Source: Ramlibacter sp.
GTDB taxonomy: Bacteria; Pseudomonadota; Gammaproteobacteria; Burkholderiales; Burkholderiaceae_C
Assembly (NCBI GenBank): GCA_029237735.1
Contig: JAQZBU010000026.1
Span: 1-63,169, forward strand
DNA length: 63,169 bases
Direction of reading: 5' to 3'
The notes under the pieces were generated by a model. The model worked only from the letters and a program-made list of their open reading frames with translations, did no database searches and was not told where the DNA came from. The position numbers and the translations under genes are program-made. Shown here piece by piece: positions 47,798 to 56,404 of the stretch (position 1 is the stretch's first letter; every line of letters starts with the position of its first letter).

Positions 47798-49132
47798 GTG
47801 GCGAAGGTCAAACTCACAGCTCCCAAGGTCGAGGCGTTCGAATGCCCGCACGACAAGGATCAAGCGTTCCTGTGGGACAGCGACGCGCCGGGCTTAGCCC
47901 TACGGGTAACGGCTGGGGGCGCCAGGGCGTTTATCTTTCAAAGCCGGTTCGAGGGTAAGGCAATCCGCATGACGATAGGCGCGGCGGACGTATGGCCTCT
48001 CAACAGTCGTATGGATCGTGTCGGCCCGGGCGGAAAGGTTGCGCAGTTCGGCGCACGCGAGGAGGCGAGGCGGCTGCAATCGCTGATCGATAGTGGCCGC
48101 GATCCCCGCGAGGTCAAGGCTGCCACGGTGGCGGCGGACGTTGCCAAGCGCGAGGCGGAGCAGCGGCATAGCGCGACGGTGGCCGATGCCTGGGCGGACT
48201 ACTTGGCAGATCGCAAACCGCATTGGGGAACGCGGCACTATGCAGACCATGAAGCATTGGCGCACGCCGGTGGGACCGATCGCAAGCGCAGCAAGGGCAA
48301 GACGAAGCCAGGGCCGCTCGCAAACCTGATGGGCGATAGGCTCAGTTCCTTGACGCAGGAGCGGCTAGAGCGCTGGGCTACAAAAGAGGCGGCAACCCGG
48401 CCAGCCCGTGCCCGGCTCGGCCTGCGACTGATCAAGGCCTTCTTGAAATGGTGCGCCACCAGCAAGGATTACAGCGAGGCCGTGAACGCCGATGCGGCGA
48501 ATAGCAAGCGAATCCGGGAAAAGCTCGGTACTCCTGTAAGGCAAACGCTGGTCCTCCAAAAGCAGGAGCTGCCAGCGTGGTTTGATGAGGTCCGGCGCAT
48601 CAACAATCCAGTCATCTCGGCGTACCTGCAATTCATGCTGCTGACTGGTCCGCGTCCCAATGAACCATTGCTGCTGCGGTGGTCGGGGCTGAACTTCCAG
48701 CGGCAGTCCATTACGATTCGGGACAAGATCGAGGGCGAGCGCACGATTGGCATGACGCCATACATCGCGCACTTGCTCGATGCGCTGCCTCGGCGCAATG
48801 AGTGGGTGTTTTCGAGCCCGACGAGTAAAAGCGGTCGGCTTGTAGAGCCTGGGGACGCGCACGACGCGGCCTGCGATGCTGCGGGCCTACCTCGGGTGAC
48901 GCTGCAGGGTCTGCGGCGGTCGTTCGCGTCGTTGTGTGAGTGGATCGAGGTGCCGGCAGGGATCAGCGCGCAGATTCAAGGCCATGCGCCGCAAGGCGTG
49001 CGGGAGCAAAACTACATCCGCCGGCCGGTGGACCTGTTGCAGAAGTGGCAACTGGATATAGAGGCTTGGATTCTGAAAGAGGCAGGCGTTAAGTTCGTTC
49101 CGAGCAAACGTCATTTACGCGCTGTGGTCTAG
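47798..49132 (+). CDS. int: Tyrosine-type site-specific integrase
   Basis: A 444-aa phage integrase with an N-terminal DUF4102-like arm-binding domain (KLTAPKVEAFECPHDKDQ) and a C-terminal catalytic domain. Catalytic Arg is in TGPRPNEPLLLRW, the second box is LQGLRRSFASL, then GHAPQG and the nucleophile Tyr in NYIRRP. The usual His of HxxR is Gln here. GTG 47798 is the start; nearby ATGs are in another frame. It lies next to its tRNA-Asn target. Confidence 0.92.
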   Translation: MAKVKLTAPKVEAFECPHDKDQAFLWDSDAPGLALRVTAGGARAFIFQSRFEGKAIRMTIGAADVWPLNSRMDRVGPGGKVAQFGAREEARRLQSLIDSGRDPREVKAATVAADVAKREAEQRHSATVADAWADYLADRKPHWGTRHYADHEALAHAGGTDRKRSKGKTKPGPLANLMGDRLSSLTQERLERWATKEAATRPARARLGLRLIKAFLKWCATSKDYSEAVNADAANSKRIREKLGTPVRQTLVLQKQELPAWFDEVRRINNPVISAYLQFMLLTGPRPNEPLLLRWSGLNFQRQSITIRDKIEGERTIGMTPYIAHLLDALPRRNEWVFSSPTSKSGRLVEPGDAHDAACDAAGLPRVTLQGLRRSFASLCEWIEVPAGISAQIQGHAPQGVREQNYIRRPVDLLQKWQLDIEAWILKEAGVKFVPSKRHLRAVV

Positions 49133-49193
49133 CATTCACTACTCCGCGGTGCGCCGGCCCCATCTGAGCATGGCGGCATAGACCGGGCGAAGA

Positions 49194-49985
49194 CTAAACC
49201 TCGTCCACCCAGTTAATCCTGTACTTCGGCGGCAGTTTTTTTCCTGCGCGCTCGGCTTCGGCCTGCAGAATCCAATACTCCCAGTCAGATCTGAGAACGT
49301 CGAGTTCGTCCAGATAGAGCGCCAAAGTAGGTATATCTCTCTCCGCGCTCCACCATGGGAACGGCAGGTTGCCGGTTGCCGGGCGCTCGCCGTTCTCCTT
49401 CCACTCTCTCGCCCAATACGCGATGAAATCGGCCGCCTGCAGCGGCATATACAATTTGCTGTCCCTGAATTGAGGATCCTCGCCGCAGAGGATCTTGAAG
49501 CCCTGGTCCTTGCTCATTTCAGCCCATGCTTCTCTGCACAGGTTCTCGTCTTGGCGCTTGTCAAAAATGAAATCAACTCGCTCGGTGATGCCTAGCCGTT
49601 TGCCATACCTCCGAAGACCACCGAAGAGCCCATTGAATGCGATCAGATAGGGGTTCTTGTATCGCTCCGGCCTGTCCATCCAGTCCGGCCAAGGCAGTTT
49701 GTCGAATTCTTGCCGAATGAATCCAACAGGGATGATGACCTCAAGCCCGAACTCAACGTGTTTTTCTATCAAACGGTAGAACCAAGGCACCATCTCCATG
49801 CGCCTGTCGCTTTGCATCATCTCCGACATCTTGAATTCTTCAAGACGCGGAAATTCACTGGATCGGTATTGCAGCAGCGCTTGCCATTCGTCAGAGAACT
49901 CAGCCCACTGCGGCACCGACGAGACATAGCCTGCAAGGACGAAGTAATCGCCTTGCTCGCTCTCATCCATGTACGCCTGAAGCAT
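49194..49985 (-). CDS. DUF3800 domain protein
   Basis: A 263-aa protein of the DUF3800 family, an RNase H-like fold often carried on mobile elements. The N-terminal YMDESEQGDYFVLAGYV holds the first acidic residues; FIFDKRQDEN and the end segment LQAADFIAYWAREW supply the others. Function is unknown; a nuclease or accessory defence role is thought likely for the family. Convergent with the integrase. Confidence 0.85.
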   Translation of the reverse strand: MLQAYMDESEQGDYFVLAGYVSSVPQWAEFSDEWQALLQYRSSEFPRLEEFKMSEMMQSDRRMEMVPWFYRLIEKHVEFGLEVIIPVGFIRQEFDKLPWPDWMDRPERYKNPYLIAFNGLFGGLRRYGKRLGITERVDFIFDKRQDENLCREAWAEMSKDQGFKILCGEDPQFRDSKLYMPLQAADFIAYWAREWKENGERPATGNLPFPWWSAERDIPTLALYLDELDVLRSDWEYWILQAEAERAGKKLPPKYRINWVDEV

Positions 49986-50155
49986 AAGAAGACGCCGGGC
50001 CTCTCTTTGCGCAGACGGGTAGCCACAGACCGCCCCCCATATGCGCTGGGCAGCTTCCCCGCAAAGTATCTGGCGCTCATCTTAACTCTTGAGTTTGCAA
50101 GCTCCAATAGTTGGACGTTCATACAGCCCATGTCGCGGCGCAGTTTGCCTCTTCG

Positions 50156-50590
50156 CTAACGACGCCTCTGAGCGGCGCGCCAATCCCATGGCGGGACTGG
50201 CTCAGGATCTGCCCACAATCCCATTCTTGCCTCTCTGGCCGCGTCCTCTAGGGGTTGAAAGCTCGCGTCCTTCGAGTAGCGCACAAACCGCCATGCCATG
50301 CCCATGCGGACTTGCTCCGAGCCGGCGTCCTGTCCCTTGCACTCAACCCGCGCAACGGTGCGCCCGTAGCGGTCGAGCGTGACCGGTTGAATCGCAGCCT
50401 GCGACCCGAAGCAGAGGGCGCTAAGCGCTTCCTTGCTGCGCCGGCCGAATGCCTGGCGTTTCTCTGGCGCGTCAATCTCAGCCAGCCGGACGGTTACCTG
50501 TTCGTAGGCGCCCGGCTCGCCGCACCTTGCTTTGAGCGTGTCCCCGTCGCTGATGGCAACGACAAGGCAGAGGAGGAGGGCGGCAGGCAT
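50156..50590 (-). CDS. Staphylococcal nuclease-like (thermonuclease) protein
   Basis: A 144-aa SNase-fold protein with a signal-like N-terminus (MPAALLLCLVVAISDGDTLK). Active-site residues are visible in VRLAEIDAPEKRQAFG (Arg, Asp) and DRYGRTVARVECKG; the tail EARMGLWADPEPVPPWDWR is typical. It probably degrades nucleic acid in the periplasm or outside. It directly follows the small HTH gene, stop and start touching at 50590/50591. Confidence 0.88.
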   Translation of the reverse strand: MPAALLLCLVVAISDGDTLKARCGEPGAYEQVTVRLAEIDAPEKRQAFGRRSKEALSALCFGSQAAIQPVTLDRYGRTVARVECKGQDAGSEQVRMGMAWRFVRYSKDASFQPLEDAAREARMGLWADPEPVPPWDWRAAQRRR

Positions 50591-50803
50591 CTATTCGCCC
50601 GGCGGGGGCGGGATCACGTATTGCGCGTGCAGGCGCTGCAATTCAAGCGTGAGCGCCAGATAGCTCCCGACCCATCGCGGCGGGTCCTCCCCTTCGCTCC
50701 GCCATCGGGACGGCGTATTGCGGTGCAAGCCCGTGATGCGGCAGAAGTCCGCAGCTTTCCAATTCAGCTCCTCTAGAGCCGCTTCAAATTCCTCAAGTGT
50801 CAT
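50591..50803 (-). CDS. Small helix-turn-helix protein
   Basis: A 70-aa protein with a HTH at about 17-40 (KAADFCRITGLHRNTPSRWRSEG). Small HTH proteins of this kind are common in phage immunity or early regions. It is transcribed leftwards with the nuclease, from the 426-bp gap that holds an inverted repeat. Confidence 0.65.
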   Translation of the reverse strand: MTLEEFEAALEELNWKAADFCRITGLHRNTPSRWRSEGEDPPRWVGSYLALTLELQRLHAQYVIPPPPGE

Positions 50804-51229
50804 CGCGTCCCCTCGAAAGCTCGATTGTCGCGACTATCCCTACTTTGTGCAATCATACGTATAGACATGCACAGACTATACATAACGCCTCTCGTATGAA
50901 GTAGGAATGTGGACTACCTCGCTGCCCGACTCCGGGATTCGCCAATGCTGGCGCGCACTTAGCCGAATTGTCCCCATTGCTTAACAAATAGGCATCTGAT
51001 CGCGCCGTAGTTGTCCACAGGATTAAAATAGGCAAAATCATTGAAAGGTGCGTTCATTGTGTGGACTCTTGCACAATTCAGTGATTCATGGCAAAGTTGC
51101 GACTAGGGAATTAAGTCACCGAGATTCCCGGCAGTAAGTCGCTGGCGGCCCTGCAAAAAAGTCGGCCCGCAAAAGTGCGTCAACACCGATGCGGGCCTAA
51201 CCAAAACCCAACCGTTAGGAGGTTGAAAA
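50804..51229. promoter_or_regulatory. 426-bp control region between leftward and rightward phage genes
   Basis: No gene found. It contains GTATAG/CTATAC (50859-50881), a candidate operator; a stem GGCCCGC (51164-51170)/GCGGGCC (51191-51197); and CAACC/GGTTG (51209-51225), which encloses the AGGAGG ribosome site of the next gene. The region is AT-richer than its surroundings, as expected of divergent promoters. The repressor is not identified, though the 70-aa HTH protein is a candidate. Confidence 0.5.
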
Positions 51230-51565
51230 ATGGCTAGCAACATTATCGCGGGTGCGCCCGCCCCCACCCCGGACTCGCAGGATCAGCGCGACAGCCCCAA
51301 GGGCCGGGCTGGAGTTATCTTTGGGGAAATTGCCGATCTGGCGTCATGCGTGGAACGGTTGGGCATCTTGCTCGTCACATGTAATGACGAAGCCCCAGAG
51401 GACCGCGCTGCGTGTGAACTGGCCATCAGGGCTCTGTCCAATCAAATCGGCCTGCTCGCCGACATTGGCGCGCAACTGTGCGGCAAGGGCCAACTAAAAG
51501 GCTCTGATCCGGCCCAATGGCTGCTCCCGCCGGCCTTCCATATGGAAGGGGGCGGCAATGGCTAA
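51230..51565 (+). CDS. Hypothetical phage early protein
   Basis: Unrecognised, 111 residues. AGGAGG precedes ATG 51230 by 7 bases and lies in a small hairpin, so its translation may be regulated. The middle (FGEIADLASCVERLGILLVT, then CELAIRALSNQIGLLADIGA) is helical. First gene of the rightward run. Confidence 0.6.
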   Translation: MASNIIAGAPAPTPDSQDQRDSPKGRAGVIFGEIADLASCVERLGILLVTCNDEAPEDRAACELAIRALSNQIGLLADIGAQLCGKGQLKGSDPAQWLLPPAFHMEGGGNG

Positions 51566-51929
51566 GCTGCGCTGCCGGGTAGGCGATATCGTGATGGTCA
51601 TCACCACAGACATCAACCGAGGGAAATTGGGAACCGTGGCGCGTAGCCTTCGTGCGGACGAAACCGCGAGGTTCCCGCGAGATACATTGCACTGGCGCGT
51701 CGAAGCATTGGGCAGCAAATTCAGCGTCACTGACCCGTCAGAAACCGTGCATTGGATGGCGGACCATTTCGTCGCGAACGATGCCGACTTGATGCCGCTG
51801 CGCGACCAGCCCGGCCAAGATGAAATACTCCGCATCACCGGCAAGCCCAAGAAAGCAGCTCGCCGGACTAAGGAAAAGAGAGACGAGAAACGAGAAATTC
51901 ATTGTGTAGTACTTGAAGATCGTTCTTAG
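51558..51929 (+). CDS. Hypothetical phage protein
   Basis: Unrecognised, 123 residues. The N-terminal part (CRVGDIVMVITTDINRGKLGTV) looks like a small beta-barrel, KOW-like in spacing, and the C-terminus is strongly basic (KPKKAARRTKEKRDEKRE). It overlaps the preceding gene by eight bases. A nucleic-acid-binding role is possible. Confidence 0.55.
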   Translation: MAKLRCRVGDIVMVITTDINRGKLGTVARSLRADETARFPRDTLHWRVEALGSKFSVTDPSETVHWMADHFVANDADLMPLRDQPGQDEILRITGKPKKAARRTKEKRDEKREIHCVVLEDRS

Positions 51930-52030
51930 AATGATCGGGCCACGGCTACCCTTAGCGGGGGAACGGCGGGACCTTCGCCCGCCTGCCGTGCGCTTCTTGA
52001 GAGACGAAGGCGCACTGACGAAGGGGTGCA

Positions 52031-52924
52031 ATGGCTGAAATCGGTTTCCCGAGCTGGGACGATTGGATGAAACTCCAGCGCATTCTCGGCGACATAGAGC
52101 TAATCGTGTCCGACGCGAATGTCTACCATACGCCGAGCGATCTACTCGGGCTTGGGGCGGGTCCCCAAGCTGTCGGAAAACAAAGCAAACTCGCCACCGC
52201 GCTCGCGAGCCAAGCCTCATCGACTCCGTACTCGGCGGAATGGTTGGGCGGTGGCGCCGTTGGGGCGTACCCGCAACTAGGCTTTGAAGCCGAAAGCGCC
52301 GCTGCGCTGCTCAAAATCCTGCCGGGCTGTGATGCGCTTGGCGATGATGAGATTGGACGTGTGCGAGCGTTGCGAGCCCGCCTGAAGGAACTTCCTGCAT
52401 TTCGGTGGCTTACTGAGTCGATTGGTTATCGAGAGGCCGCTCATGTCCTGTTCAGTCTCGAGAGAGCCAAAGGGGGCAATTTCGAGGAAGCCGACATTGA
52501 ACTAAAGCTCGCGAGAGTCCTGGCCGGCCCGCTCAGCACCTATCAGCTGTGTGCAAATCATCCGGAAGTGGCGCTACATCCAGATCGCAAAGCGGTGCAA
52601 GCCGCGCTCAAACAAGCGATTGCATTGCAAGGTTTCTTCCAGCAGCACCCGGCTTTACGCATCACGGAGGGCACGCCTTGGAATCTCACCGAGTCTCTGC
52701 CTCGAATTGTGGATGCGCTGAAAAGCATGGAACGAAGCGGGTACAAGAGGCCCCCAGATGATCTGGTTCGACTTCGCACCCACCTAACCGACGAACTTAT
52801 CCGAGGAGTCCATAACGCCCTTGGCGAATGCCGCGCGGCGCTGCTGCAACCCTTGCTAAGCCTGTTCGAGTACTACCCCGGCACCAGCAACCTGGAAAAG
52901 CGCATCAAGATTTGCCTTGGCTAG
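52031..52924 (+). CDS. Hypothetical protein
   Basis: Unrecognised, 297 residues, mostly alpha-helical, without signal peptide or clear membrane helix. It has a Gly-rich stretch near 70-85. The 101 bp before it contain two GC-rich hairpins, for example GGCGGG/CCCGCC at 51966-51984. After it, AATTCGCT/AGCGAATT (52945-52973) is an inverted repeat. Confidence 0.55.
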   Translation: MAEIGFPSWDDWMKLQRILGDIELIVSDANVYHTPSDLLGLGAGPQAVGKQSKLATALASQASSTPYSAEWLGGGAVGAYPQLGFEAESAAALLKILPGCDALGDDEIGRVRALRARLKELPAFRWLTESIGYREAAHVLFSLERAKGGNFEEADIELKLARVLAGPLSTYQLCANHPEVALHPDRKAVQAALKQAIALQGFFQQHPALRITEGTPWNLTESLPRIVDALKSMERSGYKRPPDDLVRLRTHLTDELIRGVHNALGECRAALLQPLLSLFEYYPGTSNLEKRIKICLG

Positions 52925-53114
52925 CTAGATATCCAACCATCAAAAATTCGCTAGTTCGATACCGAAGCGAATTGGCTGTTTTTGGGGGGTTGAGTATCTT
53001 TGAATTGTGGGGTGAGCATCTACATTAGGGGCTGTTAGTGATCGGGGCTGGACATGCAGCTCAGGGAGCTAACAGTTCTTCAACCTAACGCTGAGAAGCG
53101 CCGGAGTAGATGCA

Positions 53115-53372
53115 ATGCAGATTGCCTGTGCTGAGACCGCGCCGCCCCTGAACAAGGCGGCGCCCCTTTATCCCCCACTTACCAGAGAGACGCGCAGCCA
53201 CGTTGACACTGCGTGCGCAGCGTACCACCTCAATCGCAAGCCGCGCACGCTTCGAGCCTGGGCAACCGGCGAACTGGCCGGCCCCATCCAGCCCTCGTCT
53301 CGCATTAATGGGCGGCTGTCCTGGGCCGTCGCGGATCTTCAGCGGCTACTGTCACACGGGGGTGCCGCATGA
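53115..53372 (+). CDS. Hypothetical DNA-binding-like phage protein
   Basis: An 85-aa protein. The segment VDTACAAYHLNRKPRTLRAWA followed by INGRLSWAVADLQRLL resembles small excisionase or helix-turn-helix adaptors. Its stop overlaps the next start (ATGA, 53369-53372). An inverted repeat CTGTTAG/CTAACAG (53032-53075) lies upstream. Confidence 0.55.
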   Translation: MQIACAETAPPLNKAAPLYPPLTRETRSHVDTACAAYHLNRKPRTLRAWATGELAGPIQPSSRINGRLSWAVADLQRLLSHGGAA

Positions 53373-53659
53373 TGCGCATACCAAGCCCCAGAAATGGGAA
53401 AGTCGCCGGGAACCTTGGACAGAACGCGGCGACTCTCCTGAAGACTCACAACAGCACTTGCAAGCCGAATGATACGCCGCGACCTTCGGACGGCGCAAGC
53501 CTCCAATCGGTCGGCATGCGCGTTTTGCGGGCCAAACTAGATCAATTGCGCTTGCCGTACAGCGGCACCGATGAAGAATGCCTCGTCATAGCCGGGCAGG
53601 CCTACGACTTGCGCAGCGCAACAGCGATGGTGCGCCAGCTCGGGAGGGCGTCCGCATGA
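53369..53659 (+). CDS. Hypothetical phage protein
   Basis: Unrecognised, 96 residues. The C-terminal half (GMRVLRAKLDQLRLPYSG) is helical and basic. It is translationally coupled on both sides by ATGA overlaps, which supports its reality. Confidence 0.5.
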   Translation: MMRIPSPRNGKVAGNLGQNAATLLKTHNSTCKPNDTPRPSDGASLQSVGMRVLRAKLDQLRLPYSGTDEECLVIAGQAYDLRSATAMVRQLGRASA

Positions 53660-53955
53660 CAGTCGAAGCCATCCTAAGAAGCAAGTCCACGGAGCGGCAG
53701 GCGCAGGTAAACAAGCTGTTCGCACTGCTGAAGATCCGCCCGCATCACACGTACGAACTTCGGCGGCTGGGCATTAGCCATCCCGCCGGGCGTGTGCAGG
53801 ATCTCGAAGCCGAAGGACATCACATCAGCTCGTCTCGCGTGACGGTTGTTGACGAGAACGGCTTTTCGCATGTTCGAGTTGCCCGCTATTCCCTGGTAGA
53901 CCAGACAGGCGATACGGAGCTGGCGCCGGATCTGGCAGAGGAGGACGGGCAATGA
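53656..53955 (+). CDS. Winged helix-turn-helix phage protein
   Basis: A 99-aa protein from ATG 53656. The pattern ALLKIRPHHTYELRRLGISH and RVQDLEAEGHHI matches the small winged HTH found in phage replication or regulatory proteins, with a beta wing after it (VTVVDENGFSHVRVARYSL). It overlaps both neighbours by ATGA. Confidence 0.65.
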   Translation: MTVEAILRSKSTERQAQVNKLFALLKIRPHHTYELRRLGISHPAGRVQDLEAEGHHISSSRVTVVDENGFSHVRVARYSLVDQTGDTELAPDLAEEDGQ

Positions 53956-54170
53956 GCGAGCAATCCAAACGCTTCGAGACCATGCGCGCCCGGGCGGCCC
54001 TGTCTGGCGTCGTTCTGCATTGCATTGAAAACGACATCGGCCAGCACGCATACATCGTAACGAAATGGGCTCTCACGCGCGAGCTGGAGAGCCTTGACGC
54101 GGTTGCAGTTTGGCTAGATGTGGTGGCCGGTACTCAACCCGCCGTTGCGGGCAATGGAGGGGACGAATGA
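53952..54170 (+). CDS. Hypothetical phage protein
   Basis: Unrecognised, 72 residues. The sequence IVTKWALTRELESLDAVAVWLD has an alpha/beta look. Coupled to the previous gene by ATGA and directly abutting the next start. Confidence 0.5.
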   Translation: MSEQSKRFETMRARAALSGVVLHCIENDIGQHAYIVTKWALTRELESLDAVAVWLDVVAGTQPAVAGNGGDE

Positions 54171-54671
54171 ATGAAGCGCAAAAAGCCGTTTGCCGGATCT
54201 ACACGCGATGGGGAGAGGTTCATTGCCCTGCCGCACGTAGTAATCGACTCTCCCGCGTACTTGAATCTGTCGGCCTACGCCAAGTCATTGCTGATCGACA
54301 TCGCCCGGCAGTTCATGGGCAGCAACAACGGGGCCTTGCTGTGTTCTCGGCGCGAGATGGCCAAGTACGGGTGGAAGTCCATGGACACGCTCACAAAGGC
54401 GAAGCAGGAGCTTCTAGAAGCGCAATTGCTGTTTCAGACCGTCCAGGGGCAGCGACCGAACAAGGCGAGCTGGTATGCCGTAACTTGGCAGGCCTTAGAC
54501 AAGCTGGACGGACTCGACGCTGGCTCAGCGTTGCTCTTCCGCCGTGGCGCGTACAAAACGACTCTAGCGCCCGCGAAGCCCACCCGCGAGCAATTGTTCA
54601 AGCGCTGGGACAAAGCCGCCTCAAAAACAGAAGCCTTAGACCGCCCCACGGAACAACGCGGCGCTTCATAG
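54171..54671 (+). CDS. Probable phage replication-type winged-helix protein
   Basis: A 166-aa protein. FIALPHVVIDSPAYLNLSAYA and LLCSRREMAKYGWKSMDTLTKAKQELLEAQLL resemble the N-terminal helix-turn-helix domain of phage and plasmid initiator or replisome organiser proteins. The stop is followed by a cluster of short direct and inverted repeats. The role is inferred from domain look and the repeats nearby. Confidence 0.6.
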   Translation: MKRKKPFAGSTRDGERFIALPHVVIDSPAYLNLSAYAKSLLIDIARQFMGSNNGALLCSRREMAKYGWKSMDTLTKAKQELLEAQLLFQTVQGQRPNKASWYAVTWQALDKLDGLDAGSALLFRRGAYKTTLAPAKPTREQLFKRWDKAASKTEALDRPTEQRGAS

Positions 54672-54762
54672 TCCCGCCGTACGGAACAGAGGGGGCGCTC
54701 TCTGTTCCGCCACACGGGACTATCCGGGCGCATTTTGGGGGCCGCGCTGTTCCGCCACACGG
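54641..54762. repeat. Short repeat cluster 1 (TGTTCCG..CGG)
   Basis: Two identical direct copies of CTGTTCCGCCACACGG at about 54702-54717 and 54747-54762, and two related inverted copies ending CGGAACA at 54641-54655 and 54674-54688. A long imperfect palindrome around 54668-54724 joins them. Most of it lies after the stop at 54671, so it is not constrained by coding. Confidence 0.75.
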
Positions 54763-54870
54763 ACACCATATAGCCATACCATCTGTCTGGGTTTCGGAAG
54801 TGCGGCATCTGGCTTGCCTTCGGCTCCGGAAATCCCCGGTGGGCCTCTTCCACAAAAAAGGGGCTGCGCC

Positions 54871-55296
54871 ATGAAGCGACAGCAAGTGAAGGCACTACGC
54901 AAGCAGGCACGAGCCTTGGTTGACGCAATCAGGCTGCTGCGCTTCGACCATCTGCAAACGATGCTGGCGCTGCGCGAACTGCAGGGCAACGAGCATGCCT
55001 GCGTCCGACTGCGCGGCCAGCTCACAAAACTCCTCAATCACCAGCGGCCCAAAGTGCGCGATGAAACCCCACGGGTTATCGACAAGAACCCCATGGGTTC
55101 CGGTCATCGAACCGACTCGAAGCCGGATCGGCGCGGGTCCGAGGTAACGCTCCCAAAAACGGGGGAATTGAACGGCCCCAAAAACGGTGGTGTTTCCGTT
55201 TCAACGGCCCCCAAAACGGGGGTGTTTCCTAACCAGCCAGCCATTAGATTGCCATCGCACGCCGATAGCAATTGCCATGAAGGAGAGGCATCATGA
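54871..55296 (+). CDS. Hypothetical basic phage protein
   Basis: Unrecognised, 141 residues. The N-terminal half is helical and basic (VKALRKQARALVDAIRLLRF, then LQTMLALRELQGN), and the C-terminal half is low-complexity, made by translation of short DNA repeats (VSVSTAPKTGVF). The start ATG 54871 is chosen at MKRQQ. Its stop overlaps the next ATG. Confidence 0.5.
   Translation: MKRQQVKALRKQARALVDAIRLLRFDHLQTMLALRELQGNEHACVRLRGQLTKLLNHQRPKVRDETPRVIDKNPMGSGHRTDSKPDRRGSEVTLPKTGELNGPKNGGVSVSTAPKTGVFPNQPAIRLPSHADSNCHEGEAS
55152..55229. repeat. Short repeat cluster 2 (CCCCAAAAACGG)
   Basis: Direct copies CCCAAAAACGGGGG at 55152-55165, and two longer related copies of the type GGCCCC(C)AAAA(A)CGG, then TGTTTCC, at 55174-55197 and 55206-55229. 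The last two are 32 bp apart, which is not a multiple of three, so they are read in different frames and the repetition is at DNA level. Confidence 0.75.
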
Positions 55297-55778
55297 TGAC
55301 GAAGATCTGCGACCTCGCCTACGAGATCGACGGCGACACCATCAACCTTGAGCAGGACTTGGGCTGTGGCGAAGTCTCGCGCATTGACCTGCATCCGATG
55401 CACCTGCGCCTGCTGTGCGCCGAAGCTGGATTGTTCAAGGGAGACACGGACGCATGGCGCGAGGTTGAGAAGCTGTCCCGGCGCGTGCGATTGCTTGCCG
55501 ATCGCATCGAACACCTGGGCCAGTACCTGAACCTGTATTCCGACAGCGCGCACGCCGATCTGAGCTACGAGCAAACATACGCGACCGCGACGGCAGATCT
55601 CGCGGCGGAATTTGTCGCCGACCTTCCGCAATGTGTCGGCGTGGGAACCGGACAAGATGCGGACGCGGGTAACGCCGTCGTAACGCAGGGAGCGTTACCC
55701 GTGAGTAACGCCATGCAACGCCAAGCAACGCCACATAACGCCAAACAGGGCTCGCTGTCGCTGGAGGTCAAACAATGA
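55293..55778 (+). CDS. Hypothetical phage protein
   Basis: Unrecognised, 161 residues. The N-terminal half (EIDGDTINLEQDLGCGEVSRIDLHPMHLRLL) is followed by helices (WREVEKLSRRVRLLADRIEHL); the last 40 residues are encoded by the third repeat cluster. Overlaps the next start by ATGA. Confidence 0.5.
   Translation: MMTKICDLAYEIDGDTINLEQDLGCGEVSRIDLHPMHLRLLCAEAGLFKGDTDAWREVEKLSRRVRLLADRIEHLGQYLNLYSDSAHADLSYEQTYATATADLAAEFVADLPQCVGVGTGQDADAGNAVVTQGALPVSNAMQRQATPHNAKQGSLSLEVKQ
55667..55746. repeat. Short repeat cluster 3: iteron-like AACGCCA with 10-bp period
   Basis: A perfect inverted repeat GGGTAACGC (55667-55675)/GCGTTACCC (55692-55700) is followed by four units AACGCCANNN at 55707-55746, spaced exactly ten bases. 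Ten is one helical turn and not a codon multiple, so protein binding to one face of DNA is likelier than a coding repeat. Confidence 0.75.
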
Positions 55779-56404
55779 AGTGCGATCACTTGCGGGAATA
55801 CCTGCGGGTGTCGGAGCTGTTCGCCAGGTGGCGGGTGGACAAGGCCGCGACCGACATTCATTGGGCGATCATGAAGGGGGTGCTTAGGCCGTGTATCTGG
55901 GTACGCGGCGAGTACGCGGAACTTTCACTAGACGGCAATGGGGGGCTTGAACTGGTCGAGGTGGCGGGCGCTCCTGCGACGCGCGCAGTGAACGCCTGGT
56001 GCTATCCCTGCAACCCGACGCAGGTCGATGCATACGAGCTGGCCTACACCTATGTTTGCGACCGCAGCGGAGACGAACCGGTCTTTCTGGCGCTGCCGGA
56101 GCCGCTTCTCCTGTCCGATCTGATAGCGCGGGGCGTGGTGCTGATGGATGCACTAGCGGAGGCTGAAGCGGCTCTCAAGGTGCAGCAGGAGGACGAGCTA
56201 CACGGCAAAGAGCGGCTTACGCTGTATCGGTTGCTAGTTTCGTCAGTCTGTGAGCAATACGGATGGGACCCGGCAGGCGAGCGCAGCACCGCCGTCGCCG
56301 ATCTGGTCCGCAGCTCGGTCGCTTACGGAATCCCCGTTAGCTACAACGCAGCGAAAGAGCACTTACGCAGAGCCTGGGCTAAGTGCCCGCCGAAGGTGGA
56401 CTAA
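55775..56404 (+). CDS. Hypothetical phage protein
   Basis: Unrecognised, 209 residues. The N-terminus (LREYLRVSELFARWRV, then TDIHWAIMKGVLRPCIWV) resembles DNA-binding adaptor proteins; the C-terminal part (AKEHLRRAWAKC) is helical and polar. The 115 bp downstream up to 56519 hold no gene. Confidence 0.5.
   Translation: MKCDHLREYLRVSELFARWRVDKAATDIHWAIMKGVLRPCIWVRGEYAELSLDGNGGLELVEVAGAPATRAVNAWCYPCNPTQVDAYELAYTYVCDRSGDEPVFLALPEPLLLSDLIARGVVLMDALAEAEAALKVQQEDELHGKERLTLYRLLVSSVCEQYGWDPAGERSTAVADLVRSSVAYGIPVSYNAAKEHLRRAWAKCPPKVD

Noticed and set aside
55707..55746. CRISPR array
   Set aside because: The units are only 10 bp with no unique spacers, so iteron-like repeats are a better description.
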